Source: Streptomyces sp. NBC_00510 (GTDB lineage Bacteria > Actinomycetota > Actinomycetes > Streptomycetales > Streptomycetaceae). From it: DNA of 64,000 nt. This document shows positions 26,844 through 34,340 of this stretch, in pieces. A program made the translations under genes and the position numbers. The DNA lies in assembly GCA_036013505.1 (NCBI GenBank), contig CP107851.1:6594501-6658500 (forward strand). Direction: 5' to 3'. Within the stretch, counting starts at the first letter, position 1; each line of letters begins with the position of its first letter. Below the pieces are notes generated by a model. That model was not told the DNA's origin, searched no databases, and saw nothing but the letters and a program-made list of their open reading frames with translations.

Positions 26844-27627
26844 ATGACGACGCACCGCTTCACCGAGGTCCCCGCCGACGTCTTGGCCGTCATCGAGAAG
26901 CACACCGGGCCGGTGCTGGAAGCCGAGCCGGTCCCGACGGGCCTCAATTCCGAAATCGCGGCCCGTATCCGTACGGCGACAGGCGCCGTCTTCGTCAAGG
27001 GACTGCGGCTCGAGCATCCACGGGCGTGGACGCAGGAACGCGAAGCGGCCATCGCCCCGCACGTCACGCCGCCGGCTCCAGCCCTCCTCTGGCACACCCA
27101 GTGCGCGGGCTGGGACCTCCTCGGCTTCGAGGACCTCGACGGCCCCCACGCCGACTACGCCCCCGGCTCGCCCCACCTGGCCCTCGTCGCCGACGCGATG
27201 CAGACCCTCGCGGGCCTGCCGCTACCCGACCTGCCGCTCAGGACCATGCCGGACCGGATGCGGGCCTACGCCGGCGATGACGCCGAGCTGTTCACCGGGG
27301 ACCGGCTGCTCCACACCGACTGGAACCCGCACAACGTCCTCATCGCCGGACGGGCCCGGCTCGTCGACTGGGCCTGGGCCGCCCGAGGCGCCGGGTGGAT
27401 CGACCCCGCCCTGTGGGCCATCTGGCTCATCGCCTCCGCTCCCGAGCAGGCCGAGCAGTTGTCCGCCGAGCACCCCGCGTTCGCCGCCGCCCCCGGACTT
27501 GAGCTCGACACGTTCGCGCGAGCCCAGCACCGGCTCAGGGGACGAGATCGCCGGCGACTCCCCGAACGAGTGGACAGCCAGGATGCAGACCGCGGCCGCC
27601 GCGTGGCACCGGCACCGAGGCGGCTGA
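26844..27627 (+). pseudogene. aminoglycoside phosphotransferase-like kinase with C-terminal frameshift
   Basis: Starts ATG at 26844. Kinase-like features are intact: the Brenner-type motif LLHTDWNPHNVLI, metal-binding LVDWAWAARGAGWIDPALW, and an upstream VFVKGLRLEHPRAW ATP-loop region. After FARAQHRL (about 27540) the reading frame turns arginine-rich and runs to 27665. The +1 frame instead gives DEIAGDSPNEWTARMQTAAA, ending at 27627, the normal C-terminus for this Streptomyces family. One base has therefore been lost or gained, and the protein made today would have an aberrant 40-residue tail. Activity is uncertain because the catalytic core is upstream. Confidence 0.7.
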
Positions 27628-27732
27628 GCGAGCCGCGGTTGCCGTGCGGAGTGCCCAGGAGCTGATGTGAACTACCGCCGCCAGTAGCTGCGTTGCGGCG
27701 AAGGCGCAAAGGCGGGCGCAGGTACAGGCAGA

Positions 27733-28128
27733 TCAGTCGACGGAGACCCAGCACGAATCGGGCTCGATGCCGGTGAGATCACACACGGCCACGTCGGCTT
27801 CGCCTTCGGAGGGATGCTGCTGCAGGACCGCGGCTGCTGCACGAGTCCCAGCCTTGAAGCAGGTTGGATTCTGCTCCACGATCACGCTGAGAATCTTCGC
27901 CCGCGTCGTGTCGAAGGTGCTCTGCTGGGCATCGATCTCCCCCGTCTGTTCCTCCCGTTGAAGCTGCTTCCGGATCTGCGCGGCCCGAGCCCCGAACTCC
28001 TGCCTCGGCTGCTCACACGTCACGGACGGCTCCGGCGCCCGCGACTGCTGCGTCGCTCCGACTGCGTAGCCGCCCACGGCAAGAGCGATCGCCCCCGCGG
28101 TACCCAGCGCGATCAATGAACGTCTCAT
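27733..28128 (-). CDS. small exported or membrane-anchored hypothetical protein
   Basis: 131 residues. An N-terminal hydrophobic segment (LIALGTAGAIALAVGGYAVG) is either a signal peptide or an anchor. The mature part is helical and polar (REEQTGEIDAQQSTFDTTRA) with four Cys residues (TCEQ, TCFK, VCDL, SCWV) that could make two disulfides. No family recognised. It ends close to the phosphotransferase remnant and is divergent from the TPR gene. Confidence 0.65.
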   Translation of the reverse strand: MRRSLIALGTAGAIALAVGGYAVGATQQSRAPEPSVTCEQPRQEFGARAAQIRKQLQREEQTGEIDAQQSTFDTTRAKILSVIVEQNPTCFKAGTRAAAAVLQQHPSEGEADVAVCDLTGIEPDSCWVSVD

Positions 28129-28219
28129 GGCGGGGAATGCTATCTGCCCAGGTCAGGGCAGTTGGCGGTGCGCAGGCATGTACGCACGCCCCGGTGGCGA
28201 CGGAAACGGCTGATGGAGC

Positions 28220-28738
28220 GTGTCCGCTTGGGCTCACCGTGACTGGCGGGGCCTGCCTTGTTGGTTCCCTTTCCGCACCCGGCGATCTGACGAACTGGCC
28301 TTCGCCCTGTGCGACCGCGCCGATGCCGTCGATCGGGACATGTGGACCGAGGTCGCACGAGCGAACACCTGGCTCGCGATGGGCGACCTGGACCAAGCTG
28401 CGGCGGCCTTCGAGCAGGCCCTGACACTGGATGCCACCAACTGGTCCCTCTACCTGGACCTTGCCGACGTACGTGCTTTGCAGGGCGACTTCGCCGCAGC
28501 GGTGGCCCTCGTCGAACAGGGTCTGCAGAACGAACCGCACGAAGCCTCCCTGCGCGCGGCGGGTGCCGCCTATCGCACGCGCCTGTCCGGCTCGTCCGAC
28601 GACCTGCGGGACCTGATCGCCCTGGCGCCGGAGCTCGCGAACACCTCCTACCGGGACCAGCTGATCGACTACGCGTGCGCGGGACCGGGTCTGCCCCCGA
28701 GCCTCGTGGCCAAGGCCCGGAGCATCAGCACGAACTGA
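28220..28738 (+). CDS. short TPR-repeat protein, start uncertain
   Basis: Up to 172 residues. Two TPR-like units are readable: TWLAMGDLDQAAAAFEQALT and LADVRALQGDFAAAVALVEQ, then SLRAAGAAYRTRL. The GTG at 28220 has a poorly spaced GGAG, and the first 25 residues (WRGLPCWFPFRTRRS) do not look like a TPR protein. The true start may lie further in, or the gene may be a 5-prime-truncated remnant of a larger TPR protein. A scaffolding role is all that can be said. Confidence 0.5.
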   Translation: MSAWAHRDWRGLPCWFPFRTRRSDELAFALCDRADAVDRDMWTEVARANTWLAMGDLDQAAAAFEQALTLDATNWSLYLDLADVRALQGDFAAAVALVEQGLQNEPHEASLRAAGAAYRTRLSGSSDDLRDLIALAPELANTSYRDQLIDYACAGPGLPPSLVAKARSISTN

Positions 28739-29102
28739 ACACGCCGGTGTGGCCTGGTGACCGGCCCGGACGCGTGTACATCGAGCTCGGGGCCCTGAGG
28801 AGCGGTTCAGCGACCAAGCTCGGACTGTCAGCGTTCGTCCGTGGTGGTGCGCCTCGGTGCTGGGCCGTTGTAGCGCAGTAGGCCACTGAGTTGACGCCGG
28901 GTGCTGTACATCGAGTTGAGCGCGGCGTCGACCTGGACGGAGCGCCTCCAACCCCGGTCGAGGATGAGACGTTGCTGTCACCTCAGCCTGGCTCGGCCAC
29001 GTCACCGGCGGCGAGGCCTTCTGTTCCCTCATCAGCCGTTCGGGGCGGGCGGATCCGGTCGCCTACCGTCAGAGCCCCGGATCACCGCGGACTCGGCGTT
29101 GG

Positions 29103-29195
29103 TGCGTTCGCTGTTCGTCCTTCGCCTGTCCGTCGCCCTGGGTTGCGGCGATCCGCGCATGCTTACGCGATGCGATCAAGGCTCAGGGGGCGGCC
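29103..29195 (+). promoter_or_regulatory. leader segment shared by the two pstS-like genes
   Basis: Contains TTCGTCCTTC, TCCGTCGC, GGGTTGCGGCG and CGCGATGCGATC, matching the block at 21175-21259 upstream of the frameshifted paralogue in the same order and orientation relative to the gene. Here it lies about 230 bp before the ATG. The rest of the 687-base gap (28739-29102 and 29196-29425) has open frames but no supported gene. An 11-base string TGTACATCGAG occurs twice in it (28774 and 28905). Confidence 0.6.
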
Positions 29196-29425
29196 GTCGA
29201 TCGCGCTGCGGGCACGGACACCGTGCCCCGCGACAGGGGGGAACGACGGTTCATGGGAAGCGGTCGGCGATCAGCGGCACCGGTCTGTGCAGGCCCGCGC
29301 CGGGACGTCGAGCACGCATGAGCAGGCGAGCCCACCTCGGGTCCTCCGGTCACCGCCCAGGGCACCGAGCAACCGCCCCACCACCACGGCCCGCACGCAC
29401 CCACACCGACCAGGAGTCACCCGCC

Positions 29426-31189
29426 ATGCCCGGCCCGCCTCCGGCACTCCTCGCCCGCCCGAGAATCGTCACCGCGCTCTCCCTTCTTGCCGTCCTCTTG
29501 TTCGGCGCCACCCCGGCGACCGCCGCGACACACGTGCCGATCGCGGGCGCCGGGTCGACCTGGAGCCAGAACGCGCTCGACCAGTGGACGGCCAACGTCC
29601 AGCAGTACGACATGCGCGTGAGCTACAACGGCACGGGCTCGTCGGACGGCCGCAACCACTTCCGCAACAGCACGGTGGACTTCGCCGTCTCCGACATCCC
29701 CTACGGCCTCGAGGACTCCGGCGTGGCCGACCCGCCGCCGTCCCGCAAGTACGCGTACATGCCGATCGTGGCCGGTGGTACGTCGTTCATGTACAACCTC
29801 ACCATCGGCAGCCGGCGCGTCACCGACCTGCGGCTGTCCGGCGAGGTCATCGCCAAGATCTTCACCGGACAGATCACGACCTGGAACGATCCCGCCATCA
29901 AGGCCGACAATCCCGCGCTCGCTTCCACGCTGCCCGCCCGCCCGGTCGTCCCGGTGGTGCGCTCCGACGGATCCGGCACCACGGCGCAGTTCAGCGCATG
30001 GATGAGCAAGCAGTACCCGTCGCTGTGGGACGACTACTGCCGCCGGGCCGGCCGCAGCACCCCCTGCGGGACGGCGTCGGTCTACCCGGCCGTGCCGGGC
30101 GGCACCTTCGTCCGCCAGGCAGGCTCGAACGGCGTCTCCGGCTATGTGGCGCAGTCCCGCAACGTGGGCACCATCACCTACGTCGAGTACTCCTACGCGG
30201 CACTCACCACCAGGTTCCCGGTCGCCAAGGTGCTCAACAAGGCCGGGTACTACGTCGCGCCCACCGCGCAGAACGTGGCGGTCGCGCTGCTGAAGGCGCG
30301 GACCAACGAGGACAGTTCCTGGCCCGACTACCTCACGCAGGCCCTCGACGGCGTCTACAACAGCACGGACCCGCGCGCCTATCCTCTCTCCGGCTACAGC
30401 TACGCGATCGTCCCGACCAAGGTGGAGCACAACTTCACCCTTCAGAAGGGCGAGTCCCTCGGTGCCTTCGCCTACTACTTCCTCTGCCAGGGGCAGCAGC
30501 ACGTGGACAAACTGGGCTACTCGCCGCTGCCCATCAACCTCGTGCAAGCGGCCCTGAACCAGGTCCGCAGGATTCCCGGCGTGGACGTCCAGAGCATCGA
30601 CATCAAGAGCTGCCACAACCCCACCTTCTCCACCGACGGCACCAACACCCTCGCCCTGACGGCCCCTTACCCGTCCCCCTGCGACCGGGTGGGCAGCACT
30701 CCGTGCGACGGCACCGCCCCCGGCGGCCGGTCGCAGTCGATCACGACGACCCTCGAGCCCGGGGCACTGCTGATCTCCGTCGCGGGCGACCCGCACGTCG
30801 AGTTGCCCGGTCCGGTGCTCGACCCGTCGGGCGAGTTCCTCCACACCTCGGGGCAGATGACCCCGGTCACCGTCACCGACACCCGCTCCGGCAACATCGG
30901 CTGGACGGTATCCGGCCAGGTCGGCGACTTCACCGGCCCGACCGGAAGCACCATTGACGGGAGCAGCCTGACCTGGGCCCCCGCGATCGCCGACCGCGGC
31001 AATGTCCCGTCCATCACGCCGGGCGCCCCGGTCGTCCCCGGCGACGGCAACGGGCTCAAGGAGTCCCGGACGCTGGCCACCGGCATCGGCCCCGGCACCG
31101 CGGATGCCGGGGCCGGGCTCGACTTCGACGCACCGACCTCCACGCCGCCCGGCACGTACACGGCGGTCCTGACGCTGACCGTCATCTGA
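29426..31189 (+). CDS. PstS-like phosphate-binding protein with C-terminal WxL-like domain
   Basis: 587 residues. ATG at 29426 follows AGGAG. Signal peptide (VTALSLLAVLLFGATPATA). The PstS fold carries the anion-binding segments IAGAGSTWSQNALDQW, SYNGTGSSDGRNHFRNS, VVRSDGSGTTAQFSAW and SNGVSGYVAQ. After residue about 440 a second domain follows: PVTVTDTRSGNIGWTVSGQV, SLTWAPAIADRG and YTAVLTLTVI, the WxL-like tail also found on the phosphatase at 13112. Lacking a lipobox, it is probably surface-displayed through this tail rather than lipid-anchored. No pstCAB genes are adjacent. It may be a wall-associated phosphate collector; inference. Confidence 0.85.
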   Translation: MPGPPPALLARPRIVTALSLLAVLLFGATPATAATHVPIAGAGSTWSQNALDQWTANVQQYDMRVSYNGTGSSDGRNHFRNSTVDFAVSDIPYGLEDSGVADPPPSRKYAYMPIVAGGTSFMYNLTIGSRRVTDLRLSGEVIAKIFTGQITTWNDPAIKADNPALASTLPARPVVPVVRSDGSGTTAQFSAWMSKQYPSLWDDYCRRAGRSTPCGTASVYPAVPGGTFVRQAGSNGVSGYVAQSRNVGTITYVEYSYAALTTRFPVAKVLNKAGYYVAPTAQNVAVALLKARTNEDSSWPDYLTQALDGVYNSTDPRAYPLSGYSYAIVPTKVEHNFTLQKGESLGAFAYYFLCQGQQHVDKLGYSPLPINLVQAALNQVRRIPGVDVQSIDIKSCHNPTFSTDGTNTLALTAPYPSPCDRVGSTPCDGTAPGGRSQSITTTLEPGALLISVAGDPHVELPGPVLDPSGEFLHTSGQMTPVTVTDTRSGNIGWTVSGQVGDFTGPTGSTIDGSSLTWAPAIADRGNVPSITPGAPVVPGDGNGLKESRTLATGIGPGTADAGAGLDFDAPTSTPPGTYTAVLTLTVI

Positions 31190-31225
31190 TCCCCATCCGC
31201 AGGAGAGCTGACGCCCCCGCCGGTG

Positions 31226-31261
31226 GGCCGTCCCGTTCGGCTACGGCCGGACGGGACGGCC
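31226..31261 (+). terminator. terminator after the pstS-like gene
   Basis: A 16-bp stem with one G-T pair (31226-31241 with 31246-31261) capped by the tetraloop TACG, 36 bases after the stop. The remaining bases to 31481 hold no visible gene. Confidence 0.85.
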
Positions 31262-31481
31262 GCCTGCGCGGTTCTCACCTCACGCCCACCGGGCATGCTC
31301 TGGGCGGTCGTCCGCCGGTGTTGGGCGTTGTCACGCGGGTGGAGACTCGGCCGATCCAGTGGCTGATCGCCTTGCCTTGGAGGTCAACTCGACGCGGTGG
31401 GCGAAGGCACACCGATGAGTTCCGCCGGTCGGGCCGGTCTATCAGTACGCACGCCATCGAGCCACCGACTGGAGACCCACC

Positions 31482-31952
31482 ATGACGATTCCCGCGCACC
31501 CCGGCCGCATGCTGTTCGTGAACCTCCCCGTAGCGGACCTCGAACTCAGCAAGGCGTTCTTCGCCAAGCTCGGGTTCGGCTTCAACCCGAAGTTCACCGA
31601 CGAGTCCGCAGCCTGCATGCTGGTCGGCGAGCAGGCCTTCGTCATGCTGCTCAGCCGCGAGAAGTTCGCGGAGTTCGCGAAACTGCCGATGGCCGACGCC
31701 ACCACGCACACGCTGGCGTTGTACTGCTTCAGCGTGTCGTCCCGTGATGAGGTCGACACGGTCAGCGCCACTGCACTCGCGGCGGGCGGCTCCGAGGCGG
31801 ATGACGCCGAGGACTACGGCTTCATGTACTCACGCAGCTTCTTCGACCCCGACGGCCACGGCTGGCAGGTCATGTGGATGGACCCGGCAGCGGCGGAGCA
31901 GGGCCCCGAGGCGTTCGCGACCTCCACCCAGGACGCCGACACCCCGTCCTGA
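31482..31952 (+). CDS. VOC superfamily (glyoxalase-like) protein
   Basis: 156 residues. Single-domain VOC protein: MLFVNLPVADLELSKAFFAK, then FVMLLSREKF, LYCFSVSSRDEVDTV and FFDPDGHGWQVMWMD. The usual first metal His is replaced by an asparagine-containing strand (FVNLPV), as in the YaeR/YwkD-like group annotated as extradiol dioxygenases or lactoylglutathione lyase relatives; metal dependence is therefore uncertain. ATG at 31482 follows CTGGAGA. The acidic C-terminus (STQDADTPS) is disordered. The gap 31953-32239 holds nothing I recognise. Confidence 0.85.
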   Translation: MTIPAHPGRMLFVNLPVADLELSKAFFAKLGFGFNPKFTDESAACMLVGEQAFVMLLSREKFAEFAKLPMADATTHTLALYCFSVSSRDEVDTVSATALAAGGSEADDAEDYGFMYSRSFFDPDGHGWQVMWMDPAAAEQGPEAFATSTQDADTPS

Positions 31953-32239
31953 CCTGTGGATTTCCCACTTCGGATGGAGTGGGTGGCGCCTCCCTCTGCG
32001 CACCGAGAGTCCCCCTGGCTCCCCGCCCGTTCCGGCACGACAGTGGCACGGCATCCGTGCTGGTGACCCTCTCGATGCGATTCATGGGCGGGACGGCCGT
32101 TGCGGTCTGCTCGACCGATCTCGTGCTGCGGGAAATCCTTACCGTCACGAGATCGGGCCGGGAACGGTGACTTCTGCCGCAGCGACCGCTTCCGCGAGCG
32201 TGTGGAGGCGCCGGCGCCGTGCATGGCTGTCCTGGGAGG

Positions 32240-32552
32240 GCGGAGCCGGGAAGCGCAGCCCACCCTTCACCACCCACACGGGGCGGCCCGTCGAGCCGCG
32301 TAACCTGTACCGCTCGTTCACGCGCGTGGCGGGAAACGCCGCCTGCGCGTGATCCGGCTGCATGGCGCCCGGCAGGGCTGCGCCACGCTTCTCACCGCGG
32401 CCGGCGTCACGCCCCGCGTGGTGATGGAGATCCTGGGCCATAGCCAGATCGCGGTCACGATGAACGTCTACACGCACGTCGTGCAGGACACCCAGCGTGA
32501 AGCCGTCAGCCACATGGACCGGCTGCTGCGGAGGCGTCCCGGCCGTGAGTGA
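32240..32552 (+). pseudogene. remnant of a tyrosine recombinase (integrase)
   Basis: One frame reads FTTHTGRPVEPRNLYRSFTR, typical of the catalytic domain of actinomycete phage or ICE integrases, then stops at 32350-32352. A different frame picks up at once with KRRLRVIRLHGARQGCATLL, then EILGHSQIAVTMNVYTHV, ending at 32552. The catalytic HxxR box is altered (HGARQG instead of HDLRHG), while the downstream HSQ and the Tyr of VYTHV remain. The N-terminal two-thirds is missing. It points toward tRNA-Val 70 bases away, the usual position of an integrase at its attachment site. Confidence 0.75.
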
Positions 32553-32583
32553 GCGTGGCCGTTGATGTCGGATCTGGATGTCA

Positions 32584-32615
32584 AAGACCCCCAGCCATGA
32601 CCGGCTGGGGGTCTT
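32584..32615. terminator. terminator downstream of tRNA-Val
   Basis: A perfect 13-bp stem (AAGACCCCCAGCC with GGCTGGGGGTCTT), loop ATGACC. It ends the leftward tRNA transcript and also separates the integrase remnant. Confidence 0.85.
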
Positions 32616-32620
32616 CTCAC

Positions 32621-32695
32621 TGGTGGGCGTGGACGGTTTCGAACCGCCGACATCTGCCTTGTAAGGGCAGCGCTCTACCGCTGAGCTACACGCCC
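32621..32695 (-). tRNA. tRNA-Val (anticodon TAC), CCA encoded
   Basis: On the minus strand the acceptor arms GGGCGTG and CACGCCC pair perfectly. The D-arm is GCTC-AGCGGTA-GAGC, the anticodon stem is CTGCC/GGCAG with loop CTTACAA (anticodon TAC), and the T-loop is TTCGAAA between GGCGG and CCGTC. Discriminator A is followed by an encoded CCA. The gene lies between the integrase remnant and the P450 gene. Confidence 0.95.
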
Positions 32696-32759
32696 GCTGG
32701 ACACGCGAAAGCACACCCTACCCTGCCATACCCCGTGACCAGCAAACGCACGCTCGAGG

Positions 32760-34013
32760 TCAGGTGTAGGTCACACGGAGTTCCTTCACGCCGTTGAGCC
32801 AGGGGGAGCGGAGGCGGCGGGGGGCGCCGGCGAGGCGGATGGCGGGGAGGGTGTCGGCGATGGCGTTGAAGATGAGGTCGATCTCGAGGCGGGCGAGGCT
32901 GGCGCCGAGGCAGAAGTGGGGGCCGCCGCCGCCGAAGCCGAGGTGGGGGTTGGGGTCGCGGGTGACGTCGAAGGTGTCGGGGGCGGTGAAGACCTCGGGG
33001 TCGTGGTTGGCGGAGGCGTAGAAGATGCCGACGCGGTCGCCCTCGCGGATCTTGGCGCCGCCCAGCTCCGTGTCGTGGGTGGCGGTGCGCTGGAAGGAGG
33101 TGACCGGGGTGGCCCAGCGGACGATCTCGTCGGCGGCGGTGCGGGGGCGCTCGGCGCGGAAGAGGTCCCACTGGTCGGGGTGGGTGAGGAAGGCGTGCAT
33201 GCCGTGGGTGATGGCGTTGCGCGTGGTCTCGTTGCCGGCGACGGCCAGGACGAGGACGAAGAAGCCGAACTCGTCGGTGGTGAGGTTGCCCTCGTCCTCG
33301 GCGGCGACGAGCTTGGTGACGATGTCGTGGGCGGGGCAGGCCTTGCGTTCGTCGGCCATGTTCATCGCGTAGGAGATGAGCTCGATGGAGGACTCGGTGC
33401 CGATCTCCTCGGTGATGGCGAGCTCGGGGTCGTCGTAGCCGATCATGTTGTTCGACCACTCGAAGATCTTGCCGCGGTCCTCCTGGGGGACGCCGATGAG
33501 TTCGGCGATGGCCTGGAGGGGCAGTTCGCAGGCGACGTCGGTGACGAAGTCGCCGCTGCCGTGGGCGGCGGCGCCGGCGACGATGCGTTCGGCGCGCCGG
33601 CGCAGGGCGTCCTTGAGGGCGCGGATGGCGCGGGGGGTGAAGCCGCGCTGGACGATCTGCCGCAGGCGGGTGTGCTCGGGCGGGTCCATGTTGAGGATGA
33701 TCAGCTGCTGGGCGTCGATCCGGTCCCGCTGCATGTGCTCGTTGAAGCGGATGATCGCGGTGTTGGTGCGGGAGGAGAAGGTCTCGGGGGTGGTGGAGAC
33801 CGTCTTGACGTCGGCGTGGCGGGTGACAGCCCAGTAGCCGTCGTCCCCGAAGCCCGCGATGCCGTGGGGCTGGGGGATCCAGGAGACGGGAGCGGTGTGC
33901 CGGAGGGCGGCGAACTCCGGGAGGGGTATGCGCTCCTGGTTGACGTCCGGGTCGGTGAAGTCGAAGCCGTCGGGGAGGGCGGGGCAGGAGGAGGGCGGCG
34001 GCGTGGCGGACAT
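32760..34013 (-). CDS. cyp125: cytochrome P450, CYP125 (steroid C26-monooxygenase) family
   Basis: 417 residues. ATG at 34013 follows AGGAG. P450 hallmarks: I-helix AGNETTRNAITHG, K-helix ADEIVRWATPV, and heme loop GFGGGGPHFCLG with Cys368. The N-terminus (LPDGFDFTDPDVNQERIPLP) and segments such as FEWSNNMIGYDDPE and LRSPWLNGVKELRVTYT closely follow, as I recall it, mycobacterial CYP125, which oxidises the terminal methyl of the cholesterol side chain to alcohol, aldehyde and acid. It is divergent from a FadA5-like thiolase, the same pairing as in Mycobacterium. Electrons probably come from the ferredoxin at 44777. The promoter region carries both shared palindromes. Confidence 0.85.
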   Translation of the reverse strand: MSATPPPSSCPALPDGFDFTDPDVNQERIPLPEFAALRHTAPVSWIPQPHGIAGFGDDGYWAVTRHADVKTVSTTPETFSSRTNTAIIRFNEHMQRDRIDAQQLIILNMDPPEHTRLRQIVQRGFTPRAIRALKDALRRRAERIVAGAAAHGSGDFVTDVACELPLQAIAELIGVPQEDRGKIFEWSNNMIGYDDPELAITEEIGTESSIELISYAMNMADERKACPAHDIVTKLVAAEDEGNLTTDEFGFFVLVLAVAGNETTRNAITHGMHAFLTHPDQWDLFRAERPRTAADEIVRWATPVTSFQRTATHDTELGGAKIREGDRVGIFYASANHDPEVFTAPDTFDVTRDPNPHLGFGGGGPHFCLGASLARLEIDLIFNAIADTLPAIRLAGAPRRLRSPWLNGVKELRVTYT

Positions 34014-34136
34014 CGGCGGCTCCTGGTCCGGGTGGTCCGGCGTGGTCCGGGTCGTGATCCGGTTGGTCCGGATGTCTCCGTGGTGGCTCCGGGCTTCCCT
34101 GGGTGGCGGTCCGCGGACGTCCCCGCGCACCGCTTG

Positions 34137-34151
34137 CTGACGCTCCATCAG
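34137..34151. promoter_or_regulatory. CTGACG-N4-ATCAG palindrome, cyp125/thiolase promoter
   Basis: CTGACGCTCCATCAG lies 124 bases upstream of the P450 start within the 327-base divergent region. The same pattern (CTGACGNNNNRTCAG) recurs at 43272, 51203 and 58146, each time in the promoter of a gene of the putative sterol-type regulon. Nothing else gene-like is in 34014-34340. Confidence 0.7.
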
Positions 34152-34272
34152 ATATGCCTGTGGACGGTAGCTCCGGCCCCTGCAAGTCGCAAGGCCCGTG
34201 ACGGTGCGGATCGGCCGGCTTGGTGCACGCCCCTTGCGCCCGCGTACCGCCGGTAATCAGACTGCTGGGCGG

Positions 34273-34295
34273 AACTAGAACGCGTACTAGTTCTG
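34273..34295. promoter_or_regulatory. KstR-like box upstream of the thiolase
   Basis: TAGAACGCGTACTA (34276-34289) matches TNNAACNNGTTNNA at all but one base. It sits inside a larger inverted repeat, GAACTAG (34272-34278) and CTAGTTC (34287-34293). It is 19/23 identical to the site at 43234-43256. It ends 45 bases before the thiolase ATG. Confidence 0.7.
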
Positions 34296-34340
34296 CCGTG
34301 GGCGCCGGGACGCCCCGCGGCCGAGGAGAGGACGAGGTAC

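Noticed and set aside
28774..28915. Direct repeat TGTACATCGAG (28774 and 28905) as an insertion or attachment scar
   Set aside because: Eleven bases with no transposase or matching ends; could be chance.
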